From Brassica napus (Eukaryota; Streptophyta; Magnoliopsida; Brassicales; Brassicaceae): 64,000 bases of DNA. Each line of letters opens with the position of its first letter. Positions within the stretch are counted from its first letter, which is position 1. The notes under the pieces are model-generated. The model ran no database searches and was not told where the DNA came from. It was given only the letters and a program-made list of their open reading frames with translations. Shown one piece after another: positions 11,087 through 19,968 of the stretch. The stretch covers positions 36,355,608 to 36,419,607 of the forward strand of contig NC_063452.1 in assembly GCF_020379485.1 (NCBI RefSeq), in the 5' to 3' direction. A program made the translations under genes and the position numbers.

Positions 11087-11606
11087 AACTAATCTATCTT
11101 CATCCCATCCTCGTAGCTCCCTCCTTCGAGATCGGATCGAACTTGCTCTTGTTTCATCTCGATCGTAGTCACCATTGGAACTTTACGATTTAAAACCGTA
11201 AGAACTCGTTGTCTCGTATGGAATCCGAATTGATCGTATAAAACGGTAGTGGTTAACTAAACACCTTGAACTGCCTCCAGTATCCGAGAAATTTGAACTT
11301 TCTTCGGAATCGACGTCATTCCGGAAGTGCTCTTTCGATAAATTGTAAAAAAGCTTAAGCCGTAAAACAGCCCTAATGGGTCTAGAACGCGGCCTAAAGC
11401 CCACTCACGATTTTATACAAAATCAAGCCCAGTCGTTATGACAGTTTATCTTTTATTCTGCAGGAGAAGATAAATTTCAAGTTCGGAGGATAAATGTGAA
11501 GTTTCCAAAGATAAACACGAAGATCGAAGGAAAATGGAATATTTCCGTGGAGCGATAAACTTGACCAAGGGCAAAAAGGGAGAGAGCAAACCGCCTCTAG
11601 GATGAG

Positions 11607-11615
11607 TATATAAGG
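11607..11615 (+). promoter_or_regulatory. TATA box of the Tat-E LTR promoter
   Basis: TATATAAGG; equivalent to TATATAAGG in both Tat-A LTRs (29876, 36989) and TATATAAG in Tat-D (38872). Transcription would start roughly 30 bp downstream. Confidence 0.7.
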
Positions 11616-11791
11616 ACGTCGAGGTTGAAGAGGCAAAGGGACAATTCTTTTCACTCTTAGAACTCTCTGCACTTAGAAACTTTAGGCATTATTCTCGATA
11701 TGTTGTGTTTCTATGACTGGCACTCGATTACTAGACGAACTCAAAAAGGCGGTTCGATCTCTTGTTCTACTCTTTCAACCGAACTACGTTT

Positions 11792-11834
11792 GGCTTGATC
11801 CTTGAAAGGGGTACGTAGGCAGGCTTTCATAAGG
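11792..11834 (+). ncRNA. Tat hairpin motif inside an LTR, copy E2
   Basis: GGCTTGAT, then CCTT-GAAA-GGGG (11800-11811, wobble pairs), TACGTAGGCAG, then a second short stem CTT-TCAT-AAG. It lies downstream of the TATA box, so it would be transcribed in both terminal repeats. The Tat-A LTRs have no copy at this position. Confidence 0.45.
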
Positions 11835-12183
11835 TTCAGTCCGAAATCAATCAAAACCTTTTTTGTATCTTTTTTTGTATTCTGTTATCTAGTTGCGACT
11901 CAACTAGGTTTAAGGTTTTAGGTTGCTAGAACTAAGTAATTCGCTAACAGCTCTTTCGGCCGAAGCTTTTATAATCTCTTGTAATGATCACAATGCTCTT
12001 ACGCGGATTCGAGATAAGATCTACCTTTTCTATAAATTTGTTTTGTTATTTTTTCATACTTTCCGCATTTATTTGGTCACTTGTCGTTGGCTCTCGCAGA
12101 GAATCCGGGAGCTCAGGAAAAGTTAGGGTTTCTTGACTTTCCTCCGATTACGGAAATTGACGGTGCGAATTTCGATTCCCACA

Positions 12184-13760
12184 AAAGTCATGTCCCTAAT
12201 CTTTGTTTTTCTTTTGTTTACTTTGAACGTTGCTCCCCGTGTAGAGGTTTTCTTTTTTTTTTTGTGATGCCCCCTCTATGTTTCTAAGACTTTGACAGGC
12301 CTTCATGCCTTTTTGTGGTGAACATCCGGCCTTTTATGGCATTCTCTTAAAAAGGCATTTCAGATTTTTCTTTTTCATAGTACTTCAGATATGTTGTTTG
12401 ACTCGTAACTGAATTTGGGCTCCGAGTACTTCCTCCAAGAACCTAATCTTTGTTCTCTGAGCCTGTTGGTTGGGGCATTGCTCTAATCGGGAGCAAGGAT
12501 CTGGGTTTTCTAGGATTCCGATCTGACACATGGATTCTTGAGCTGGTAGCTTAGACCTACAGGGGGGTCTTTCTCCTGTAATGACCCGTAAGTCTGCAGA
12601 GTTAAATTCTTGTAAGGCATGTTTTCTTTAGGACTTGGAAGCTTGGATGTCGTTCCCTTGAAGAAATCCTTCGCTCTGCATACTCTCAACCCGGAGGCCA
12701 TTTGTTGAAGTATGGAGGTGATGGACCTTCATATTGGCTGATTCGAAACCCGGAGGTTATTAAGCCCACGATCGGGGATCCATAATATTTTGAACCGCGA
12801 GGTTTTTCTTTTATTTTCGTATTACGCCTCCCTCAGGTGGGCTCCTACTGACAAGAAAATCCGTAGATTATGTTATTAAGCCCAGAGTCATTTTTGATAT
12901 CACACTTTTCTCCCCTTATCGTAGAATAGTGTAAGTTCGTGAACTTAGATGTTATGATTTGAAGGTATCATACTCCACCACTCTTGGGTAGGTTACTGCC
13001 GATATGCACAATATAAGTCAATGAACTTGGATATATGGATAAGTCGACATCATATTCAACCTCCCTTAGGTAGGTTGCTAATAAAATTCCCATAATGACT
13101 CTGGAGACTCTTGTTTCGAACCTGAAGGTTGTTTTCTTCTAGACCGTACTCCGCCTACCGTAGGTTGGCTACTATCGGTCTCGGCATAGTCCTCACTATA
13201 TGCCCCTCGGAAGTAGGCCACTATCGAAGTCTTATTATGCTGCACTCTGCTTCGTGCAGAAAGCCACTGTTAGACTTTTATCTCGTGCTGGTGTGACTTT
13301 GACCCTGAAAAGGGTTAGGCAATTGCCAGGCTTATCGATCAGTGCTGGTGTGAATCTACCTGGAGTAGTGATGCAAGCGCCAGTCTTACTGCTTCCCATG
13401 TCTGGGTAAGCAGGGTTTTTGGTGTGCTCCTGTAATACGGACTTTGCACTTTTTTCTCCCTTTATCAACCCTGGGGTTTGTTTAGAGTACTCTTCAATTT
13501 GTACTCCGTGCTTCCTGCATTTTTGTTTAGAACATGGCATTTTAGTGAAAGAATCTGCACATTTCGTACTAGGGATCTTGACATACATTATGGCACGTGG
13601 CCTTTATGCAGAAACCGAGTATTTACAGCATACTCAGGCTTGCGCAGGCCCATTCCTGCTTAAGTCGTATACCCTTTGTCCTTATCACTGTGGGTGTGCC
13701 ACTAGGATGAATGGTTAGCCAGGATCGGAAGTCATCTGGGTAAAGTTGGAGGCCTTAAAT
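12184..13760 (-). mobile_element. Inverted fragment of Tat-C-type post-integrase noncoding DNA
   Basis: No gene. The reverse complement is collinear with 18480-19700 downstream of the Tat-C integrase. Shared pieces include AGCATACTCAGGCTTGCGCA (13627-13646, reverse complement near 18590-18610), the GTGCCACT...CC region near 13695, and AACCCGGAGG units near 12750. It begins directly after the Tat-E LTR end and ends near 13760. It is a separate insertion or an inversion product; no TSD was found. Confidence 0.65.
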
Positions 13761-14060
13761 CTGGCTAGTCAACGGCGATGTCCGAAGAGAGCAGCGCTGA
13801 GTCGCGAGAGGTGGATGAAGCAGAAGAGATAGAGCCAGTAGGGCTACCACCTAGAGGGTTTGATTTTTCTTTTCTTTTTCTTCTACATTAGGGGAGGAGG
13901 AGACCATCACCGGAAAGGCGGCTGTGGATGGAGAAAGACAGAGATCTAACTTTCGGAACGTGGACAGAGAAAAAGTTAGGGTTTTTTTTCTTTTCAGTAA
14001 AACATCTTCAAACTAATCTTTCTCAAAAGAAGTATCATAATACCATATCAAGAAAGTTGC
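13761..14060. other. Unassigned interval with a short ORF and T-rich stretches
   Basis: ATG at 13780 opens a 37-codon acidic frame (Ser/Glu-rich, containing SREVDEAEEIEP) ending at about 13890. It is followed by TTAGGGTTTTTTTTC (about 13976-13990), which looks like plant 5' UTR or intron DNA. I cannot tell whether this is a host exon fragment or TE leader sequence. Confidence 0.3.
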
Positions 14061-14425
14061 CATGCCCTTCAAATATTTGTTGTAAGTTAATTTATCTTAT
14101 CATTACTAGATTCACATATATTTTTCTATAAATCAAGTAAATCAACATATTCAAGCTCAACTCCAGCACTGCTTGTAAATGGTTCAGAAAGTTATAAAAT
14201 ACTTGAAAAGCAATCCAAGAAAAGAAAATGAATGGGTCGCAACCGTAGTACAAATAGTGTTGGTTCTTATGATGTGGATTGGACAGAAAATGGAGCGGAC
14301 ACGAAGTCCTCAAGTGGTTATTGCACTTTCTTGGGAAAAACTTGATTACTTGAAAAAGCATGTAGCTAGAAGTTATCTCTACAAATAGTGAAGAAACTTG
14401 GTATATGACTATTACAAATACAGTT
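14061..14425 (+). pseudogene. Copia-1 pol, 5' part (RT end and RNase H start)
   Basis: Degenerate Ty1/copia pol. Around 14095-14215 the translation shows the RT C-terminal pattern (INQVNQHIQA then VQKVIKYLKSNPR). Around 14265-14340 comes the RNase H start, with a D-x-D region and then TKSSSGYCTFLGK, the usual copia 'K(S/T)TSGYCFFLG' motif. Several stops and small gaps are present. The frame stops at the CACTA insertion after GTT (14423-14425) and resumes in frame at 45872-45874. In the donor this would be the C-terminal end of a gag-pol polyprotein. Confidence 0.75.
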
Positions 14426-14640
14426 CACTACAAGAAAACACATCATTAATGACGGTAAAAAATGTTCATTTTATGTTGTTAACCATGATTTGCGTCACAT
14501 TTACAACATCCTAAAAAATGTCCCTAATCTCGTGTCGTAAATTTTATATATCGTTAAAATATCGTTAATTAGTGACAGATTTCTATGACATTGATGATGA
14601 TTGGCTCTTGCCTCACTATATAGCGACAATCTGTCGTCAC
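14426..14640 (+). repeat. Left terminal and subterminal repeats of the CACTA element
   Basis: A 15-bp terminal inverted repeat, then TTAATGACGG, TCGTTAAAATATCGTTAATT and related TCGTTA motifs up to about 14645. In CACTA elements such subterminal repeats bind the transposase. Confidence 0.75.
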
Positions 14641-14647
14641 TAATATA

Positions 14648-14916
14648 CTTCTTCCTTTTTTAATATAAATCGTTTTAGAATTGTACATATAGATTAATAA
14701 ATCACTAATTTTTTATATTTTTTATATTTTCTAAACAAAGACATCATTAATTATTTACCTAACCACAAATCAACCAATAATAAAATAGAAGATATATTAT
14801 CATTGGTCATATAACATTAAGTGTTAATAAATTTTACGTAGAAAACCGAAAACGTCATATAATTTGGAACATAAAAATTCTTCTAAAACGACTAATATAA
14901 AATAAAACGGAGGGAG
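14648..14916. mobile_element. Stowaway-like (Tc1/mariner) MITE, 269 bp
   Basis: The ends CTTCTTCC... and ...ACGGAGGGAG are imperfect inverted repeats (the right end read in reverse is CTCCCTCCGTTTTATTTTAT). Similarity extends over about 35 bp to GTTTTAGAA. TA dinucleotides flank it (14646-14647 and 14917-14918), as expected of TA-targeting Stowaway elements. AT-rich interior, no ORF. It sits inside the CACTA left arm. Confidence 0.8.
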
Positions 14917-15959
14917 TACCGCTTATTTTCGACATTTGTTTCTGATGCTAAGTAACAACGTACCCATATGTTGCTAATTAGCTTCACTTTCTAAATGTCA
15001 ATAATTAACGACGCAATGCCTAAATGTGGTATTTTAAAATTTTGTTTTAAATTAATTAAATCATGTAACTAAAAACTTTCAGATTAAACCAGTTTACAGA
15101 AAATGGAATTGGTTTGCAAAATAAATAATCAAAATTAGTTTATAAATAAAATCTGGGTTACAATTAAATTTGGTTAACAAACTAAACCGGTTTAAACATA
15201 AAATGGATTACAATACAAACCTAAACCTAAATAAATAAAAAATCTTCATGCCCTTCGTGTCTTGCGCCGTCAAGGTATGCCTGGAACTGAAGTGCCGTCA
15301 TTTTGCTCCGGTCGCTTCAAGACCGTCTCTCTTGGCGGGATTCCGGAGCCTGAGGGGATTGAATCTCGATTGATAGCTAGAGATGGAACAGGAGAGTGAG
15401 CGGCGATAGAAGCTGTGAGCGGTGGAGATAGGAGGAAGTCGTGAGTGATGAGCGGTGGAGGCATAAGAGCCGTGAGCGGTGAATCTAAAAGGATGAGGTG
15501 AGCAGAAGAGATAAGAGGATGAGGTGAGCGGTGGAGATAGGAGAGCCATGAGCAGTGGAGATAGGAGTAAGAATATGGAGGTGAGACGAATGATGAAGTA
15601 AAATATTATCGAAGTGTGGAAGGAGGAGAGAATAGGAGATAGAAGAAGCTCAATGTGAAGGAACTGAAAACAAATCTGAAGGAGAGAGGAGAAGGGGGAA
15701 GAGAAATCTGAACCATTAGATTAAAAACTAATCAAGGGTGTAGATAGCAATCCTTGCAAAAAGATATTGGCCAATAAGAAATGAGAAAATTTTAAAGATT
15801 CACAAATAATTGTAATTTTATTGCTGTTCAAATTGTCGTTAATATGTCGTTTTAAAAATCCCAAATAACTGTAACTCATTTTTTAAGATTCACGAAAAGA
15901 AAAGTTTACATCTTGCACACACACTAATATTTCATTGTAAAGTTCATATGCAATATCTG
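14917..15959. other. CACTA left-arm interior with G/A-rich repeats
   Basis: No supported gene. At 15365-15560 there are imperfect repeats of GTGAGCGGTGGAGATAGGAG about 25-60 bp apart. Translated segments here are repeat products. Around 15830-15860 TTGTCGTTAATATGTCGTT returns, the CACTA subterminal motif, so this is still CACTA DNA. From about 15020 to 15240 there is AT-rich sequence with AAACCGGTTTAAAC-like pieces. Confidence 0.5.
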
Positions 15960-16508
15960 GTTTAGATGATACCGCCACAAGTCCGGGACATCAATAATGA
16001 TGTAAACCAAGTCTTAAGCTTGGGTAATAGCTGTTTGCTAGATAGATCTTAGATAGCTTCTGATCGCTTTAGTGGATGTGAATGGGTCTGGATGGATAGT
16101 AGGGAGGACATACAACTTATGGGAACACGAAACTTTACTCGATGTGAATCAGCGTTGCATTCGGAGGTAGAAGCGCTGCGATGGGCGATGGAGAACATGC
16201 TTCAGCACTCGCCGTGCCAGAGCTTTGGAACGGACTGCAAAGAGCTGATCGCAATGATAAATGAACCCCAGAAGTGGCCAAGATTTGCGACAGAGCTGGA
16301 GAAGATAGAGACGCTGCAGATTTGTTTTCCGGATTTCAAAACCACCCATGTACCACGTCTGTGCAATCAGTTTCCTGATTTTTTAGCTAAGACTGCTAGG
16401 AGCTTTCATAGGGAGCTACTTTTCATTGGTTGTTCTATTCCGGTATGGTTACCCAGACCACCTCAAACTTGAGTAATAGAATGGCCGTTTGACGTCAAAA
16501 AAATAAAA
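15960..16508 (+). mobile_element. LINE-1: 5'-truncated L1-type LINE tail
   Basis: The last ~550 bp of a LINE, collinear with 62080-62594 of LINE-2, from the start of the RNase H region to the same 3' end (GTAATAGAATGGCCGTTTGACGTC followed by an A-rich tail at 16495-16508). Severe 5' truncation is normal for target-primed reverse transcription. I found no convincing TSD; the left edge is placed only by loss of similarity. Confidence 0.75.
16092..16472 (+). pseudogene. LINE-1 RNase H domain (C-terminal fragment)
   Basis: A 126-codon open frame covering most of a type-I RNase H domain, the plant LINE 'RVT_3' type. Acidic residues visible are E in HSEVEALRWA, D in GTDCKEL and D in FPDFLAKTA; the first Asp (LLDGSW in LINE-2) falls in the broken stretch before the ATG (LLDRS plus a stop). 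It ends SIPVWLPRPPQ as in LINE-2. No promoter of its own; a dead remnant. Confidence 0.75.
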
Positions 16509-16604
16509 ATAAACGTAATCATATATCGTATAAGTCTTATAGTAGGAGGTATGCCTCCGAGGCGAAATTAAGGAAGAGGGAGGAGGCGAAATTAAGGAAG
16601 AGGG

Positions 16605-16990
16605 AGAATGGATCCTATACATTGATGGATCCAGCAGCGTCAGAGAAGATGGAGTGGGGATAGTGTTTACCTCGCCAGCGGGAAACACAGGCTCAAGGAC
16701 CGTGAGATGCAACTTCAAAGCAACCACCAACGAAAACGAGTATGAGGCCCTAATCGCAGGCCTAACCCTCGCCCATCAAATGGGGACATAGAACATCCAG
16801 GTCTTCGGCGACTCCCAGCTGATAATCAACCAGGTACAGGGGGAGTACCAAGCAAAAGACGACAGCATGATCCAGTATCTGCCGATAGCTCAGCGACTAA
16901 TCAAGAAGTTTAAAAGCTGCAAGCTCACTCAAATCCCCCGGGAACAAAATTCACAAGCCGAGCCCTGGCTAATCTAGGATCCGCCCTTGA
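16605..16990 (+). pseudogene. Tat-C second RNase H domain (aRH)
   Basis: Reads in one frame with few breaks. The acidic motifs are LYIDGSSS (first Asp), NENEYEALIAGL (Glu) and FGDSQLIINQVQGEY (second Asp). There is a stop (TAG) at about 16789, and the final Asp of NSQADALA is disrupted (NSQAEP, then stops). It lies between the usual RNase H and the integrase, where Tat elements carry their extra 'archaeal' RNase H. A 23-bp direct repeat (GAGGCGAAATTAAGG...) at 16557-16602 precedes it. Confidence 0.7.
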
Positions 16991-17003
16991 AACAAATAGC
17001 CAC

Positions 17004-18311
17004 ATGAGTATCCCCTTGCTCGTGCTTCAATGGCCAGCTACCCCGGAGGAACCCCCGTCAAAGGAGGTCTCTGCTGTCGAAGACGAAACCTGGATGACCC
17101 CCTTAATCCGGTACCTGGAGGCCGACATCCTCCTGGAATACCGTAGCGAGGCCAGAAAGATCAAGAAGCAAGCCGCGAGGTACTGTATCTCCCAGGAGAA
17201 GCTGTACCGGAGATCTTTCTCTGGCCCGTACCTGGTGTATGTCACACCCCGAGAGGCCGCTAGAATCCTTGTAGAACTACATGAAGGAGATTGTGGATCC
17301 CACTCTAGCGGCAGAAGCCTGGTGCTCAGAGCCAGAAAGGCTGGTTACTACTGGCCCACGATGGCCGCCGACGCCGACAGACAAGCCAAGCACTTTGACC
17401 AGTGCCAAAGGCACGCTCTAGTCTCCAAGCTTCCCTCGGAGAACTTCAAGTCCATAAGCTCACCATGGCCCTTCAGAAATTGGGGCATGGATATAGCAGG
17501 GAAATTTCCTATAGCGCCGGGGCAGAAAGTCTTCCTTCTGATAGTCACTGACTACTTCTCCAAGTGGGTCGAAGCAGAAGCGCTCAGCCGCATAACAGAT
17601 CTCCAGATACGCAAATTCCTGTGGACCAACGTAATCACTCGCTTCGGGGTCCCCCACGAGATTGTCACCGATAATGGACCCAAATTCACGAGCCACAACT
17701 TCAAGGAGTTCTGCAAGGACTGGGGCATTAAACTAACTTTTGCCACACCCCGACACCCCCATTCTAACGGACAAGCCGAATCCACGAACAAAACAGTGGT
17801 CAACATGCTTAAAAAGCGACCGGAGGGTTCTCACGGGAAGTGGGCGGAAGAACTACACGGAGTCCTCTGGGCCTACCGGACAACTCCCAAAACAGCAACA
17901 GGGGAAACCCCCTACTTGCTAGTCTACGGCTATGAGGCCATTGTACGTACGGAGATGCACGTAAGAACAACGGTCTCCGGATCTACCTCTCAGGAGGAGA
18001 ATAATGAGCTGATGGCGCTAAGCCTCGACCTGCTCGATGAAAAAAGAGAGGCCGCTCGACTGAAAAACTGGTCCTATCATCAAGACGTCGCCAGGACGTA
18101 TAACAAAAAAGTCAGAACCAGAACCTTCCAGCAAGGGGACTGGGTTATACGACGAGCAGAAAAAATGACGGGGAAACTCACCCCCGGGTGGGAAGGACCC
18201 TATAAGGTCATCGAGGTACGAAGAGCAGGCGCCTACAGGCTGCAAGATAGCAAAGGTAAAATACAACCCAACTGCTGGAACGCCCTGCACCTCAAAGCCT
18301 ATCATTTCTAA
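17004..18311 (+). CDS. Tat-C integrase (uninterrupted frame, 435 aa)
   Basis: The longest intact frame of the window. It would insert element cDNA into the chromosome. The zinc-binding region is at residues ~94-138 (HEGDCGSHSSGRS ... YYWPTM ... FDQCQRHA). The catalytic core has D163 (WGMDIAG), D223 (VTDNGPKF) and E259 (GQAESTN), with exactly 35 residues between the second Asp and the Glu, the D,D35E pattern. The C-terminal part (GDWVIRR...GPYKVIEV...NALHLKAYHF) is typical of Tat integrases. The codon before the DQC triplet is Phe where Tat-B has Cys, so one zinc ligand is lost. The ATG at 17004 is internal to an original polyprotein; there is no separate promoter. Probably inactive despite the open frame. 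Confidence 0.85.
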   Translation: MSIPLLVLQWPATPEEPPSKEVSAVEDETWMTPLIRYLEADILLEYRSEARKIKKQAARYCISQEKLYRRSFSGPYLVYVTPREAARILVELHEGDCGSHSSGRSLVLRARKAGYYWPTMAADADRQAKHFDQCQRHALVSKLPSENFKSISSPWPFRNWGMDIAGKFPIAPGQKVFLLIVTDYFSKWVEAEALSRITDLQIRKFLWTNVITRFGVPHEIVTDNGPKFTSHNFKEFCKDWGIKLTFATPRHPHSNGQAESTNKTVVNMLKKRPEGSHGKWAEELHGVLWAYRTTPKTATGETPYLLVYGYEAIVRTEMHVRTTVSGSTSQEENNELMALSLDLLDEKREAARLKNWSYHQDVARTYNKKVRTRTFQQGDWVIRRAEKMTGKLTPGWEGPYKVIEVRRAGAYRLQDSKGKIQPNCWNALHLKAYHF

Positions 18312-19968
18312 TACGGTCTCCGGACCATGATTTCTATACTACTATATACTATTTAAGCATTATGATTTCCTACTCCTATGTATGCTAAACGTCTGCGGAC
18401 AAAGCTTATAATAAAATAGTTCCGACTATAAAAGCAGAGGGGAAATCATTATACTTAAAGGGGCATACGAGCTAGATCAGGTCTCCAGAGACCTCCGATC
18501 ATGGCCAACCCTCACAAAAAGTGGCACGACCACAGTGGCACGCCCACAAAGAATCAAAACTGGTATGAGACGTAAAGCAGGAATGGGTATGCGCAAGCCT
18601 GAGTATGCTGTCAAAACTACCTAAAACCCCTGTGCAGCCTAAGGCGCATCGGGGTCCCAAGAGTACCAATGTGAAAAATACCCGTATTAAAACACTACGA
18701 GCTACACAATACAGGGAATACATGGTATATATTCATTGCAAAAGTACTGTGAAATACATGGAACAATATAAATCCTGCTTCTCCAGACGTGGAAAGTAGC
18801 GTAAGCCTGGCACTTGGGTCATAACACACACACCAGCACCCTCTAAGCCTGTCAGTGACTTCCTGCAGAAGTAAAATACAGCATAGGAACTCGATAGTGG
18901 CCAGCTTCCGAGCGGAAGAATGCAAAATCCAAACAGGTACCGGTAGTAGTCTTGCCTAGGAAGGCAGAGTACGGTCCCTGCGAAAAACAAAACATCCCGG
19001 GTTCCTAAGGAACACTGGGTCCTTATGTGAGCCCCCGATCTAAAGAGGAAACCCAAGGTTCCCCAAACGATTCCGGGTCCTACGCATAAAATCTAAGGAA
19101 GAACCTCTGGGTTCCCCTATAGTCTCCGGGTTCCCATCAAAGATCTCAGGGTCTAAAGAAGAACCTCCGGGTTCCTATGTGGCCTCAGGGTTCCAAAGAT
19201 AAAAAGAATTTAGAACCTCTGTGCAGCCTAGGGCGCATCAGGGTCATTACAACTTCAAAGAACCTCCGGGTTCCAAACAGCGATCTCCGGATCCAAACCT
19301 CCGGGTTCCGACACGGCCTCAATGGCCTAAATACAATTTTAGAAAAAAAGGATAGAACCCCTGTGCAGCCTATGGCACATTGGAGTCATTACATCCCTAA
19401 AGAACCTCCGGGTTCCCACACGACCTCAGGGTCCAAATACACCAGGGTCCCGATACGATCTCCAGATCTAAAGGAAAAACCCTGTACGCTTGTACGACTT
19501 CAGGGTCCAATCACAATCACAGAAACCTCCGGGTTCCAACCAGCGATCTCCGGGTCTGTCAGAGAATCTTCGGGTTCCTACATCGCCTCCTGGCCCCAGT
19601 CTCGGTACCAGGACCTAGAGAAGAGACCTTAGGGTCTCGAATAAAGACCTTATGATCAAGGGGAACCTCCGGGCTCCTCCACAACCTCCGGGTCCTCGTG
19701 CAACCTCCGGGTTACGAGATCATTCTCTAGACTCCAACAGTCCGTATTCTAACTCGAAAACCTTCTGATTTATAGCCCATCTCCCTAGATCCCATCATTC
19801 AACCTACGAGAAAAGAGGGATCATAGACTACAAAGTCCCACATCAATCGAGAAACAAGCGAGAAGATGTTTTTTTAAAGAAAAAGCATGCAACAGCAAGG
19901 AGTAAAAGGGGAAACCATGAAGCATCATTATTCATAAAATCAAGGAGAGGGCTATAAAGAGCCTTTAT
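18312..19968 (+). other. Tat-C noncoding region with 'aacctccgggttcc' repeats
   Basis: No gene. From about 19030 to 19740 a degenerate repeat of AACCTCCGGGTTCC and its variants (CTCAGGGTCC, CCGGGTCC) recurs many times at irregular spacing. The phrase CCCCTGTGCAGCCTA(A/T)GGCGCAT occurs at about 18628, 19216 and 19357 in variants. The reverse complement of the 18480-18960 part is found at 13440-13740. Some short reading frames cross the region but only read the repeat. Confidence 0.65.

Larger units (their letters stand above)
10666..12183 (+). repeat. 3' LTR of Tat-E
   Basis: A 1,518-bp LTR starting TGTTGGGGTCAAAATCGG and ending GATTCCCACA, matching the boundaries of the TSD-defined Tat-A LTRs. 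In order it holds a cluster of palindromes (10901-11086), the TATA box TATATAAGG (11607-11615), a hairpin-motif copy (11792) absent from the Tat-A LTRs, the GCGACTCAACTAGG block (about 11895), and the terminal ACGGTGCGAATTTC stretch. No second LTR of this copy is in the window. Confidence 0.8.

Noticed and set aside
15270..15549. Pro/Ser-rich minus-strand ORFs, possibly a captured host gene in the CACTA arm
   Set aside because: They translate an imperfect GTGAGCGGTGGAGATAGGAG repeat. No domain, no splice structure and no similarity I recognise.
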